Source: Clostridia bacterium
GTDB lineage: Bacteria > Bacillota > Clostridia > Christensenellales > Pumilibacteraceae
Length of the DNA stretch: 47,746 nt
Assembly: GCA_022791915.1 (NCBI GenBank)
Contig: JAAWAB010000005.1
Coordinates: 1 to 47,746, forward strand
Direction: 5' to 3'
The notes beneath the pieces are model-generated. The model ran no database searches and was not told the DNA's origin. It saw only the letters and a list, made by a program, of their open reading frames with translations. A program made the position numbers and the translations under genes. Of this stretch, positions 1 through 9,564 are shown piece by piece; position 1 is the stretch's first letter, and every line of letters begins with the position of its first letter.

Positions 1-68
1 ATAAAACATATCTATATCTCACTAGGCTACGAGTAGCCTAATTCGTCCACGAAAAAAAGTACAGAAAA

Positions 69-89
69 GGCACAGCTTAACGCTATGCC
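69..89 (-). terminator. Terminator downstream of the membrane protein gene
   Basis: On the minus strand an 8-bp stem (GGCATAGC/GCTGTGCC, one G-U pair) with a GTTAA loop is followed by TTTTCTGTACTTTTTTT. It lies about 120 bases after the stop of the membrane protein gene. Two smaller inverted repeats lie nearby: TAGGCTAC/GTAGCCTA at 23-40 and TTACGG/CCGTAA at 131-146. Their role is unclear. Confidence 0.6.
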
Positions 90-206
90 TAAACCTTTTT
101 ATTTGCGTTTTATTAAATTCCCTGTGGGAATTACGGTAAACCGTAAAGGCGTTTTTTTATGTGTGCCGTAAAAAGGACTTGCAATTATTATGCGTTCTTG
201 AATCCC

Positions 207-1142
207 CTACTCCGCAGGTTGCGTTTCTGCGCACTCGCCGTTATCTTGTTGTGCATTCTCGGGCGGATTGACCGTTTCGGCAAGAGATTTTACATAGCTT
301 TCGGCATTCATACCGATAACCAAGAATGCGATTTCCAAAACGGATATTGTAAGAAACAATCCCCCAAGCGTACCGAGCAGCACAAGAGCAACAAGAGATA
401 GCACAACCGAGATAACAAACACCAAAAAAGCGCAAAGCCACAACTTGCCCACGTTTTTGAAGTTGACAACGGCGGAAAACGACACTTTGCCTTTTCCGTG
501 CAATACGTATGCTTCCATCAGCGCCACAAACCCCGTAAGCAATAAAGATACCACAAACGAAATAAACACGCTGGGCGCCCACAGCGACTGAAAAATAACA
601 ATCGCAAAAAGCATTGCCGCCGAAAGTACGGAGTCGATAAGCGACGCCACAAAAAACTTCCACCAGGCGCGGCGTGCCATAGTGCGGCGTACAAGAAATT
701 TCGTGAGCCAGTACCCGCCTACCAATCCGAGAGAAATAAAGAAAATAAACACAACAACGCCTGCGGCAATTTGTTGTACCGAATCGGCTACCGCTTGTTC
801 GATTTGCATTATGTACGTTTCGCCTTCTCCCAACAGAGAATGCAAACAATCGGTGAACGTTTGATTCAGCCACTCGGCACGAAAAATCTGTCGCACGGCG
901 CGCATAGGGTCGCTCCAATCGAGTTTTTGCACGGCGTCGGCAATGCAATCGAACAGTGCCGAAAAATTGACGTTCACGCTCCCCGTGATTTCCGCCACGC
1001 GGGCCGCAAGTTCGCGCACGGCGGTAAATATGCAGGGAATCAAAACGGAAAGCCCCAATACAAAGCCGAGAGCCAACGTGCCGAGCGGCGTGAAAAGATG
1101 TTTCAGATTTATAAAATAGTTCTTGATTCCCTTTTTTATCAT
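207..1142 (-). CDS. Polytopic membrane protein of unknown function
   Basis: A 311-residue protein that I do not recognise. It has about six hydrophobic segments, near residues 20-42, 122-146, 163-185, 186-208, 230-255 and 258-280. A soluble stretch of about 80 residues lies between the first and second segments, and the C-terminal tail is acidic and Glu/Gln-rich. The layout resembles generic DUF-type integral membrane proteins of Clostridia, but no catalytic motif is visible. I chose the ATG at 1142 because a GGAGA ribosome site sits just upstream, although the frame stays open further upstream. It has its own promoter (1218-1246) and is monocistronic, ending before a terminator. No function is assigned. 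Confidence 0.75.
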   Translation of the reverse strand: MIKKGIKNYFINLKHLFTPLGTLALGFVLGLSVLIPCIFTAVRELAARVAEITGSVNVNFSALFDCIADAVQKLDWSDPMRAVRQIFRAEWLNQTFTDCLHSLLGEGETYIMQIEQAVADSVQQIAAGVVVFIFFISLGLVGGYWLTKFLVRRTMARRAWWKFFVASLIDSVLSAAMLFAIVIFQSLWAPSVFISFVVSLLLTGFVALMEAYVLHGKGKVSFSAVVNFKNVGKLWLCAFLVFVISVVLSLVALVLLGTLGGLFLTISVLEIAFLVIGMNAESYVKSLAETVNPPENAQQDNGECAETQPAE

Positions 1143-1217
1143 ATGTTTCTCCGAAGCGTCAGGATTCCCGCAAACAACACATATATCCTCAATGATTGCA
1201 GAATGTATCCGCTTACG

Positions 1218-1246
1218 ATTATACACGTTTCCCCATACGTAGTCAA
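1218..1246 (-). promoter_or_regulatory. Promoter of the membrane protein gene
   Basis: Reading the minus strand: TTGACT (1246-1241), 17-base spacer, TATAAT (1223-1218). Both boxes are near consensus with optimal spacing. The predicted start gives a leader of about 70 bases. Confidence 0.75.
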
Positions 1247-1298
1247 TCGAACCAACGACAAATAGAAAGAATCAAAAGCAGAACGTCAGTCGAATATG

Positions 1299-3728
1299 TC
1301 AAAGTTCTTTCCACGGGTCGGGCGACGAAAGCATTTCGCGTGCCGCAAAAATATCGATTCCGTCGGGCGGGATATTGTTCAGTTCGTTCCACCCGATAGG
1401 CATAGATACTTTGGCACCCACGCGGGCACGGAGAGAATAGGGAGCTACCGACGTAGCGCCGCGCGTGTTTCTTCCCCAGTCTACGAAAATTTTGTTTTTA
1501 CGCTTTTCTTTTCGGATATTGCTCGTGTATAATTCGGGATTGCGTTCTTCCAAAAGTTTTGCCGCAGAGCGGGCGAACGCGCGGAAATCTTCCCACCCCT
1601 TACCCGACGGAAAGGGCGCAATCACATGATACCCCTTGCCGCCGCTCGTTTTCAGAAACGCCCGCAGTCCCAGTTCGTCGAGCGTTTTCTTTACGCCCGA
1701 AACGCCTTCGCGCACGCGCGCGAGCGACACGCCTTCGTCGGGGTCGAGGTCGAATACCATATAGTCGGGTTTTTCGATTGCCGACACGCGACTCCCCCAT
1801 ATATGAAATTCGAGGGCGCCGAGTTGCACTTCTCCTATGAGTTCTTCGGCATTCGCAACGTAAAAATAGGTATGCGTTTTTTCACTGCCGCGTACGGTAA
1901 CGGCAGACGCGCGGCTTGCCGCAGTAGGGTGTTTGTTGAAAAAGCAACTGCCGCCCACACCGTTATGGCAACGCACAACGCTCATTACACGGTCTGCTGC
2001 CACAGCAAGCATACGCGGCGCCGCCGCTTCATAATACTTTGCCACGTCCCGCTTGGTAACGCCCACAGACGGATAAACGATTTTATCGGGGTGTGTGATG
2101 TTTACATGGCACACAACGGGTTCGCCCGCGGGCAACTCCTCTTTTTTTTCTCCGTCGGCAACAGGCACGTCGCACGGTGCGTCTTCGCGCACAACTTCTT
2201 TGGCGTCTTTATCGGTACGCAACCCTTTGAAACTCGCCTGCCGCAAGCGGTCTTCGCGCGTCCATTCGGCAAAACGCACTTCGCCCACGAGTTCGGGGCG
2301 CAACCAGAAAATCTTTTCGCTACCCGACGCGCGCGGCACCGAATCGAAAGGCGATGAATCGGCAGCATATTCGGACAGTAGGCGAACAAGCTCGCGTTCG
2401 TTTTTGCGAGGCAATCCCGTACCCGCTCTGCCCGCATACCGCAATTTTTCGGAAGGGGAATTTTCATGCGCGTAAACGCCCAACAACAGCGCGCCGATTT
2501 CCGATTTGGGCGTGCGCGTATAACCGCCGAGCACAAATTCCTGCTTGCGGTAGCACTTATACTTTATCCAGTCGCCCCCTCTGCCGCCGCGATACGGTGC
2601 GTTTATCTTTTTGCCCACCACGCCTTCGAGTCCCGCCTTTTTTGCCGCGTCGGCACATGCTTTACCCCGCCCCAACACGTAGACGCTTGCGCATACGCAG
2701 GCGGGCGCGTCCGATAAAAAGGCGTCCAATTTTTTCTTGCGGTCTATAAGCGGCAACGGACGCAAATCGTCGCCGTCGAGCGCAAGAAGGTCAAACGCCA
2801 TATACACAATATTGCCTTCGCCCGTTTTCTCATGCGCCTGCAACGCGCCGAAATCGCTTTTTCCTTGTTCGTCGGGCACAATCATTTCGCCGTCGAGTAT
2901 GGCGGAACGCCCCGCCGACATTTTTGCCAGCGCGTCGACTACCGAAGAAAATTCGGTCGTATACTCTTTCCCGTTCCGACTTTTAAGCGTCACCCTTCCG
3001 TTTTCGGCATAAGCGAAAATCCGATACCCGTCGTATTTCACTTCATAGAGCATATCGTCGCTGTCGTGCAGACTGTTCACCGATTTGCACAGCGCCGCCG
3101 CAACTTTTACGGGCGGATTTTTTATGCGTTTGTTCTCGCCGTCTTGTGCGATTTCCTGCACCGTTCGAGCAGTTCGCACACTCGTACGGAACGCCGAAAT
3201 ACCGTCGCCCGTTTGCTTATACATATCGTTTTCTTTGATTAAAAGCCAGTTATCGTCCGTTTCGTTCTCTTTCCCCTTCATGCGCACAAGCGCCCAACTG
3301 CCGCAAAGCCGTTTGCCGAACAACGTGAATTTAAGCGAGCCTTCTTTCAGCCCTTTTGTAAAATCGACAAGCGGACAATACGTGCCCTCGTCCCACAACA
3401 TAACGGTACCGCCGCCGTAAGAACCTTTGGGAATTATGCCTTCAAAATCGGCGTATTCGAGCGGGTGGTCTTCCACTTTCACTGCCAATCGCTTATCGAC
3501 GGGGTCGAACGACGGACCTTTGGGCACCGCCCAACTCAACAGAACGCCGCCGTAAGCAAGGCGGAAATCATAGTGATTGCGGCGCGCCTCATGATATTGC
3601 ACCACAAAACGAAATTCTTTTTTTTGTTCGGGCACGGGCACGCTTTTGTGCGTTTTTTCTTCCCCCGCAGGTTCGCCCGTTTTCTCGAAATTCCTTTTCT
3701 TTTTATATTCGGCAAGTTTGTCTTTCAT
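1299..3728 (-). CDS. ligD: Multidomain ATP-dependent DNA ligase LigD
   Basis: An 809-residue, full-length LigD, the repair ligase of bacterial non-homologous end joining. The domain order is phosphoesterase, ligase, polymerase. The 3'-phosphoesterase domain (about 35-165) carries HEARRNHYDFRL. The ligase domain (about 205-505) has the adenylation motif EVKYDGYR with nucleophile Lys231, and later EGVVGKK and WIKYKC. The primase-polymerase domain (about 540-800) has the metal-binding pair in VFDLDPD (Asp660, Asp662) and a further Asp in IFVDWGR (Asp750). In this family the protein works with the Ku end-binding protein, often encoded next door; no ku gene is present in this window. There is no clear Shine-Dalgarno before the ATG at 3728, but the N-terminus LAEYKKKRNF matches the family start. 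An extended -10 (TGCTATACT, 3773-3778) lies upstream without a good -35. Confidence 0.93.
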   Translation of the reverse strand: MKDKLAEYKKKRNFEKTGEPAGEEKTHKSVPVPEQKKEFRFVVQYHEARRNHYDFRLAYGGVLLSWAVPKGPSFDPVDKRLAVKVEDHPLEYADFEGIIPKGSYGGGTVMLWDEGTYCPLVDFTKGLKEGSLKFTLFGKRLCGSWALVRMKGKENETDDNWLLIKENDMYKQTGDGISAFRTSVRTARTVQEIAQDGENKRIKNPPVKVAAALCKSVNSLHDSDDMLYEVKYDGYRIFAYAENGRVTLKSRNGKEYTTEFSSVVDALAKMSAGRSAILDGEMIVPDEQGKSDFGALQAHEKTGEGNIVYMAFDLLALDGDDLRPLPLIDRKKKLDAFLSDAPACVCASVYVLGRGKACADAAKKAGLEGVVGKKINAPYRGGRGGDWIKYKCYRKQEFVLGGYTRTPKSEIGALLLGVYAHENSPSEKLRYAGRAGTGLPRKNERELVRLLSEYAADSSPFDSVPRASGSEKIFWLRPELVGEVRFAEWTREDRLRQASFKGLRTDKDAKEVVREDAPCDVPVADGEKKEELPAGEPVVCHVNITHPDKIVYPSVGVTKRDVAKYYEAAAPRMLAVAADRVMSVVRCHNGVGGSCFFNKHPTAASRASAVTVRGSEKTHTYFYVANAEELIGEVQLGALEFHIWGSRVSAIEKPDYMVFDLDPDEGVSLARVREGVSGVKKTLDELGLRAFLKTSGGKGYHVIAPFPSGKGWEDFRAFARSAAKLLEERNPELYTSNIRKEKRKNKIFVDWGRNTRGATSVAPYSLRARVGAKVSMPIGWNELNNIPPDGIDIFAAREMLSSPDPWKEL

Positions 3729-3895
3729 AGAGAAAGTGTGTGCCTAAAATACTTTTTTGATACCGTAGCGGCAGTATAGCAAAGTTTTTTCTATAACGGA
3801 GTTTTCTTATAAACGGTATTCCATTCCGCACGTTTTTCTTTACCATATTCTTTTATGGCTTGTTTTTGCGTACCGTAACCATATCGTTATAATAA

Positions 3896-3927
3896 AATCA
3901 AGCCTTTTGCAAACAAAAGGCTTGATT
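3896..3927 (-). terminator. Terminator of the surface-protein operon
   Basis: A perfect 14-bp stem (3896-3909 with 3914-3927) and a four-base loop, followed on the minus strand by TTTTATTAT. A smaller hairpin (ATGCAAC/GTTGCAT, 3932-3950) lies between it and the last gene of the operon. Confidence 0.85.
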
Positions 3928-4012
3928 CGGCATGCAACATAAAGTTGCATTATGCACATAGATAGTATGAAAGAATGCACTGCATTTGCCGATTATTACG
4001 GCAATTTCTTCT

Positions 4013-4240
4013 TTACAGCATTGCTTCCAGTTGCTTAACAAGGTTTTGCAACCGTTCACGTTTCACTTCTATCTCCGCAGTAAAAGTGCGGAAAAACTGA
4101 ATGTCATCCTCATCGGGAGTAGCGCGGCTGATGAGCGCCTCGATAAGCGACGCCTGCGAACGCGAGCGCTTTACTTCCAGGATTTTTATTTCCTCTTCGA
4201 GCAAATGGATTTCTTTTGCCAATTCTTTCTTTGCCGACAT
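4013..4240 (-). CDS. Small coiled-coil protein
   Basis: A 75-residue, highly charged protein that is almost entirely helical, with heptad-like Leu/Ile spacing at both ends (KELAKEIHLLEEEIKILEVK and KRERLQNLVKQLEAML). There is no signal peptide or membrane segment, so it is probably cytoplasmic. The start is supported by a strong AAAGGAG site upstream of the ATG. It is the last gene of the surface-protein operon, 51 bases after the large membrane-anchored surface protein. That protein itself ends in a cytoplasmic coiled coil, so a physical partnership is possible but is only inference. No family recognised. Confidence 0.75.
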   Translation of the reverse strand: MSAKKELAKEIHLLEEEIKILEVKRSRSQASLIEALISRATPDEDDIQFFRTFTAEIEVKRERLQNLVKQLEAML

Positions 4241-4291
4241 GATATGATATCTCCTTTTTTATTTTTGTTTGTTTTCCGAAAATCGGGTTGT

Positions 4292-7200
4292 TTACTCTTT
4301 TGTTTCGTTCTCGGTTGCCGCCGCTTCCTGCGCCGCTTGGTCTTCGGACTCGGGCGCGGTTTTATTGTTGGCTTTCATGCGTTCAGCCTTTTCAAGCATG
4401 GCATCCGAACGGGCGCGCATTTGTTCGGCACGTTCCGCCGTTGCCTTTGCCTTGGCTTCGAGCGCCGCCGCCTTTTCTTCTACGGGTTTGAGTTTTTCCG
4501 CCTGTGCCGCTTCTCTGCGAGCCTGCGCGCGGTCTTGCGCTTCCGCTTCCGCAATGGACGCACGCGACGCTTCCGCCACCTTATTGGCACGTACCGCCGC
4601 AATTGTAGCGTCTACCGTTGCTTTGGCACGGATAGCAAGAATCACTTTTCCCGTAAGAAGTTGGAACACGCCTTTCTTCCACAGAATCAATATGACGACT
4701 GCCGCCACAAGCAAAGCGCCTATGCCGATAATCAGTCCTGCCCACCAAGGCAAACCCGCTTTTTCAAACACGCGCACAAATATGGCATACGAAAGAGCGG
4801 TATAATCATCCGTTCCTTCTACCGTAGCCGACAGATTATATACGCCCGGTTTCGCTTTGGCAAGTTTATTGGTGCCGTCCGCCGAATCGTATACCACTTT
4901 GTCGTCGGAATCGGTGATAACAATGTGCACCGTTCCAAACAACGGACTGCCCACAATCAGATTTTCGGCGGGATTATATTCGCCGTATACCCAACGCGCC
5001 GCTTCTCCCGTAGACGCAAGCGTAATGTCGGGCAATACGTCCCAAACGTTACTTGCTTGCATAACGTTGAATTTGAGCGTTACGGTCGCCGTTTTGGTGT
5101 CGAGCGTCTGCCCCTTCCACATATAGAATTCGGGTTCGCGCAACGAGAGCACCACGTCGTAAGCGCCCACACTCATGCCGCCGTCGTTGGTGGCAACGGT
5201 ATAAAATTGTCCGTCCGCAATATCCGCTTTCTGCACTTTTCCGTTATACGTTTTGGCGTCGATATGCGGCATTTCCACCGCGCGTACGTTCACAACGTAG
5301 AAACGATAATCGGTGCGACTTTCGCCTTCGGGAAGATTCTCTATGGAAGAAAAATATCCGGGCGCCGTAATGCGATAGTTTACCGTGTATTTGTCGGCGG
5401 CGTCGGTACTTACCGCCACGTTGCCGACGGGATAGTAGGCATCGCTCTGCGAACGCAACAAATTGAACTCAATCTGCATGGCGCCGTAATACCCGTTGTA
5501 TTCTTCTTTTGCCCACTCGGTATTTTCTCTCGACGGCACAACTTCGGCATTTTGCAACACTTCGTCGAGAATCACTTGGGTTTCCGTATCGTAGAAATGC
5601 GAGCCCGCATCCCATTCGTAAACAAACGATTTTTCTTTAAGCGCCGCATGAATGGCGGAAACCGCGTCTGCGGGCAACATACTTTTGTTTACAGTGAAAT
5701 TGATATCGCGCGTGAATCCGTTGTGATAAACACGCACCGTTTCGCCGTTGGGATTCGCAGGGTCTATCGGCTCTTCCACGTCTACGCCCTTTGCCGTAAC
5801 TTTGAGCGTATAAGCGCCTGCGGGCATTGCCTCGTTCAGATATTTGCCGAAATCTTCGGAAGAGAATTCCTCGCCCACAGTCGTTTTGTTATAGGTAAGC
5901 AAAAAAGTAAGATTTTCCGCCGCCGAACCGTACATCAAAGAAGGTGCCGCAATGGGCGTTGTATCTCCGAATGTGCGATTGGCAATGGTGTACTCGTTTG
6001 TGCTGCCGTTTCCTTCAATGAGCCAGTTGCCTATTTCGGCAATATACCATACCTTTTGCACGGTAGCGGTTTTGCCGTCGGCGCCCACGCTAATGGTAAG
6101 ACCGCGCGCCGCCGTATCGGTACGGTTGCTGTCTACCGTAAGCGTATAGTCGGGCATTGCCGTAAGCTGTGCGATTGCGGTATACGCACCCACGTCGGTG
6201 CCCTTGTTGCCCGCATACGTTGCGGTGTAAGCGCTCGTATTGCCGCGCAATTCAATGGTTACTTCTTTACCGCGATTGCGCACCACCGAATAACGAACGG
6301 TACGTTTTTCGTAGCTGCCCGTGAGATTGAGTCTGTCGATATCTTCCGCATCGAGCAAATCGAACGAAGGATATTCCCCGCCCGTTTTGATTGCGTAAAC
6401 GTAGAGAAGAATACCGTCGCTGTCACGCAATTCGACTGCCGTATCTCCATCAATCATGCGCCAACCCAAACTATTGTTGTAGTCGGCAAGATTGAGTGCT
6501 TTGGGCGCAATGCGCACCGTAAACACGTATGTTTTTCCGCCGTCGTTAACTTGAATGGTATAAGCGCCCGCATGGTGAATTACGCTCGGAATGTCCGCCG
6601 CCGCGTCGTCGGGCGTTGTATATGCCGTGATTTCGGTAGTCATACCGGACGTAATACGGTCGCTCACGCCTGCCAACAATGCGTTATACGAATTTGCGTC
6701 ATACGACACGTTTTCATTATAGATAAGGTCGTTACGCGCCACAAACAGCTTTTCGCCTTCGCCCAGTTCCGCGGCATACAACGTGATTTCCGTTTTTCCG
6801 TTTACGTAACAGTTATGCAAAAGTTCGGTAACACCCTCTTCGTCCAACTGCGTTCCGTCTACGTGTGCCGCCGCATCTTCTGCGGATTTATACCAAGCTT
6901 TCACGTTTTGGGTTGCAACCGTACCGAGTGTTTCATTCGGGTCGGACACCCAATTTCCGTCTTTTTGTACGAACGTATAATCGCTTTTCGCCAAACGGGT
7001 TTCGGTGTCTACTATTTCCCCCATAACGCTATATCGAATCGTAACGGTATAGGTAGGAAGAATTCCCGCTTCGTTGAAATCTATGGATTGAAATTTTTCG
7101 AATTCGTCGGGATTTTTCAGAATTGCCTTTACGGTTGTATCCACCGCAAACGAACCGAACGAAGTATACGGTTGCTTGTACGCAGGCATGGTAATGCTTG

Positions 7201-7663
7201 TAAGATTGGGGCAATTCCCGAATGCACCGTTGCCCACCGATTGCAAGCCGTCGGGAAGGACTGCCGAAACAAGCGCCGTTTCGGCAAACGCCGCTTCGGC
7301 AATATCGGTAAGCGATTCGGGCAGTTCGATTGCGGTGATTCCCGTACCCGCAAACGCAAATTTGCCGATAGACGCAAGTGCGCTACCTGCCGCAAACGTA
7401 ACAGTCGTAAGCTTGCTTTTACCCGTAAAAGCATAATCCGCAATTACCGTTACGGTAGCGGGAATATCGAGCGAAAATTCGCCTTCCCCTTCCACCGAAA
7501 CACCGGTGACTACCGTTTTTTCCGCATTACCGAACATCAGCGATGCCGTTGTTTCTTCTTCGGCATACGCCGCGGGTGTAAACAACAACGCACCCGATAC
7601 GGCAATCAGCAATGCAACGATTACGGCAACAAAAAGATTTTTTCTTTGAATCGCGTTTTTCAT
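4292..7663 (-). CDS. Large membrane-anchored surface protein with leucine-rich repeats and a cytoplasmic coiled-coil tail
   Basis: A 1123-residue exported protein. Residues 1-34 form a signal peptide ending AYAEE. Next come BspA-type leucine-rich repeats (LRR_5, roughly residues 55-180; for example AGSALASIGKFAFAGTGI, ESLTDIAEAAFAE, NGAFGNCPNLTSITMP). A long series of beta-sandwich or MBG-like extracellular segments runs to about 965. A transmembrane helix lies at about 971-995 and is followed by KKG. The final 128 residues are an Ala/Glu/Lys/Arg-rich coiled coil that must be cytoplasmic. There is no LPXTG sorting signal. The ATG overlaps the stop of the preceding GLUG protein by one base, so the two are translationally coupled. 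Its role is probably adhesion or recognition at the cell surface. The gene contains no TTA, CTA or TCA codons, which leaves a very long open frame on the opposite strand. Confidence 0.85.
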   Translation of the reverse strand: MKNAIQRKNLFVAVIVALLIAVSGALLFTPAAYAEEETTASLMFGNAEKTVVTGVSVEGEGEFSLDIPATVTVIADYAFTGKSKLTTVTFAAGSALASIGKFAFAGTGITAIELPESLTDIAEAAFAETALVSAVLPDGLQSVGNGAFGNCPNLTSITMPAYKQPYTSFGSFAVDTTVKAILKNPDEFEKFQSIDFNEAGILPTYTVTIRYSVMGEIVDTETRLAKSDYTFVQKDGNWVSDPNETLGTVATQNVKAWYKSAEDAAAHVDGTQLDEEGVTELLHNCYVNGKTEITLYAAELGEGEKLFVARNDLIYNENVSYDANSYNALLAGVSDRITSGMTTEITAYTTPDDAAADIPSVIHHAGAYTIQVNDGGKTYVFTVRIAPKALNLADYNNSLGWRMIDGDTAVELRDSDGILLYVYAIKTGGEYPSFDLLDAEDIDRLNLTGSYEKRTVRYSVVRNRGKEVTIELRGNTSAYTATYAGNKGTDVGAYTAIAQLTAMPDYTLTVDSNRTDTAARGLTISVGADGKTATVQKVWYIAEIGNWLIEGNGSTNEYTIANRTFGDTTPIAAPSLMYGSAAENLTFLLTYNKTTVGEEFSSEDFGKYLNEAMPAGAYTLKVTAKGVDVEEPIDPANPNGETVRVYHNGFTRDINFTVNKSMLPADAVSAIHAALKEKSFVYEWDAGSHFYDTETQVILDEVLQNAEVVPSRENTEWAKEEYNGYYGAMQIEFNLLRSQSDAYYPVGNVAVSTDAADKYTVNYRITAPGYFSSIENLPEGESRTDYRFYVVNVRAVEMPHIDAKTYNGKVQKADIADGQFYTVATNDGGMSVGAYDVVLSLREPEFYMWKGQTLDTKTATVTLKFNVMQASNVWDVLPDITLASTGEAARWVYGEYNPAENLIVGSPLFGTVHIVITDSDDKVVYDSADGTNKLAKAKPGVYNLSATVEGTDDYTALSYAIFVRVFEKAGLPWWAGLIIGIGALLVAAVVILILWKKGVFQLLTGKVILAIRAKATVDATIAAVRANKVAEASRASIAEAEAQDRAQARREAAQAEKLKPVEEKAAALEAKAKATAERAEQMRARSDAMLEKAERMKANNKTAPESEDQAAQEAAATENETKE

Positions 7664-9504
7664 TATTTGTTACCCACCTTTTCAACACTGCCGTAAGCGT
7701 TAATCATATATTCTACTTTATAGCTGTTTGTCGATTCGGAACCGATGACGCCGCCCACATAGCCCTTGCCTTCCACAAAGGCACAGTTCCCGCACGACAA
7801 AACAATGTTTCCGTTTGCACCGCTTACAATCAGTTCTCCGAACACGCCGCCCGCTTTGGCGTACTTTGCAGGCGTTTGTGTTGTTCCGTTAATATATTGA
7901 TTCTTAACCGAAACATTTCCGTAATTGAAACAAGCCGACACACGATTTTTCGCCGTGCTGTCTTGTTTTACATTTACATGCAATTTTCCCACAATTCCGC
8001 CGGCAGCGTCCACCCAATTTCCGACAACGGCACCGTAGTTAACGCAATTTTCGATAACAAGGCTTGCCGCATCCGACGAAAAGATTCTGCCCGCGATACC
8101 GCCCGCATATTTGGAGATATCTCCGCTTGCGGGGAACGTTTGGTCGGACGTCTGATACATATTGCCGTAGTTCGCACAGTTCTGATACAGAATTTCGATT
8201 TGCGAATCTTGCGTATACGTTGTGACGCCGCCCGTATATTCTCCGTACATGTCGCCGTAGTTTTCGCAATCGATAAATTCAACGGCGCTCATAAAGTACG
8301 AATAGCCCAAAATGCCGCCCTTCTTCTCTTTTTCGTCTTCGGCGCCGCACGTTACGTAGTTTTTGCAACGCGTCATTTTAATGGGTTGACGTGTAGCAAG
8401 GTCGGGTTGTACCGTTCCGTTGCCGCTTTTCAAGCTGTTCGGCGTTTTAAGTCCGCTACCGAACACTTCTATCTGCTCGGTACCGATATTGTTCGGTTGG
8501 CTCTCGTCGCGTATTGCGCCCTTATAGTAGCCGGGATACGCTCTGCCCACAATACCGCCCGCGCAAGCCGCGCCTTTGATTACGCTCGTTTCGTTTCCCA
8601 CAACGCAATTTTCCACCGTAATCGAACCGCCCGCATACCCCACCAAAGCGGCTACGCTGTCGGCAATCAGTTTCTTATCGCCCCAAGTAACTGTGGTGGA
8701 AGTAAAATCGAACGCAAAATCGGCAATCGTCAGATTTTTAATGGTTGCATTGCCCGTAACGCCGAATAATCCGTAATGGAATTCGGGGTCGCCGTTATGG
8801 GGCAACGGTACCTTTTTATCGGGCGCTATCGTAACATACAAATCGGCACTGCCCGAAATCGTTTCTTCGGCAATCGCCGCCAAAAACGGCGCGGCTGTAA
8901 AGTTTTTCACGGTGTGATTGTTCCCGTCGAAAATGCCGCGGAAAGAATGGTCGAGTGTTTCTTTTCCGTCAACGGTTTTACGAATATCGAAACCGATGGG
9001 AATCCACAACTTGTTGTTCAGGTTGATATCGCTTTGCAACGTAACGGTATAGCCCGCAAAATGTTCGAGCGCACCCCTGTATACCTGATTGGCAAAATAA
9101 GCAAACGCCGCCTCGTCGCCGATTGTTACCTCTTTGTTTTCTACTTTATATGTATCGGGTGCCGTCGTTTCGCCTGACCAGCCTGCCGCAACGAGATTGC
9201 CGTCCCACCCTTGTGCGGGCGTTTCGGTTTGTGCGGGTTCGTCGGGCGTTCCCGATTCCGTATCGGTCGCGTCGGTCGGTTGCTCCGAAGGCGCGGAAAC
9301 AGGGTTCGTATCCTCCGCGTCCGTCACGTTTTCCGTTGTCGGCGTTGTTGTGCCGTCGGCGACCACGGATACGGTTGCGTTCTCTTGCGGCGTTGCTTTT
9401 TCCGTCGCATGCGTTGTTACGGAGCCGATTCCCCAAACGGCAAACGACACGCACAGCAACAGCGCGAACACTATCGTGGCGGTTTGCCAAACTCTTTTTG
9501 CCAT
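7663..9504 (-). CDS. Secreted GLUG-repeat protein
   Basis: A 613-residue exported protein. The N-terminal signal segment (about residues 8-34) is followed by a Thr/Glu/Pro-rich linker of about 60 residues. The rest is a beta-helix-like domain with repeated units of the type CxNYG...AGGIVG, for example ENCVNYGAVVG with AAGGIVGKL. These are GLUG-type motifs, known from bacterial adhesins and IgA-protease-like surface proteins. A starting element (FRGIFDGNNHTVKNF) is typical of such domains. There is no C-terminal anchor, so it is either released or held by its co-transcribed partner. The start at 9504 has a strong AAGGAGG site. It is the first gene of a three-gene operon whose promoter spacer contains a G9 tract (9565-9594), so its expression is probably phase variable. 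Confidence 0.85.
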   Translation of the reverse strand: MAKRVWQTATIVFALLLCVSFAVWGIGSVTTHATEKATPQENATVSVVADGTTTPTTENVTDAEDTNPVSAPSEQPTDATDTESGTPDEPAQTETPAQGWDGNLVAAGWSGETTAPDTYKVENKEVTIGDEAAFAYFANQVYRGALEHFAGYTVTLQSDINLNNKLWIPIGFDIRKTVDGKETLDHSFRGIFDGNNHTVKNFTAAPFLAAIAEETISGSADLYVTIAPDKKVPLPHNGDPEFHYGLFGVTGNATIKNLTIADFAFDFTSTTVTWGDKKLIADSVAALVGYAGGSITVENCVVGNETSVIKGAACAGGIVGRAYPGYYKGAIRDESQPNNIGTEQIEVFGSGLKTPNSLKSGNGTVQPDLATRQPIKMTRCKNYVTCGAEDEKEKKGGILGYSYFMSAVEFIDCENYGDMYGEYTGGVTTYTQDSQIEILYQNCANYGNMYQTSDQTFPASGDISKYAGGIAGRIFSSDAASLVIENCVNYGAVVGNWVDAAGGIVGKLHVNVKQDSTAKNRVSACFNYGNVSVKNQYINGTTQTPAKYAKAGGVFGELIVSGANGNIVLSCGNCAFVEGKGYVGGVIGSESTNSYKVEYMINAYGSVEKVGNK

Positions 9505-9564
9505 GTTCTTCCTCCTTTCTTGTCTATTATTGCATTTTTTGCAAAAAACAACAATCTCACTTTA

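Noticed and set aside
23-40. TAGGCTAC/GTAGCCTA inverted repeat near the left edge as a recombination or attachment site
   Set aside because: A single short hairpin near a terminator with no integrase or second copy; more likely part of transcript termination.
3986-7696. A 1236-codon open frame on the plus strand opposite the surface proteins
   Set aside because: It is exactly complementary in phase to real genes with signal peptides, ribosome sites and domains. Its product is rich in Arg, His and Phe without domain logic. Rarity of TTA, CTA and TCA in the true genes explains it.
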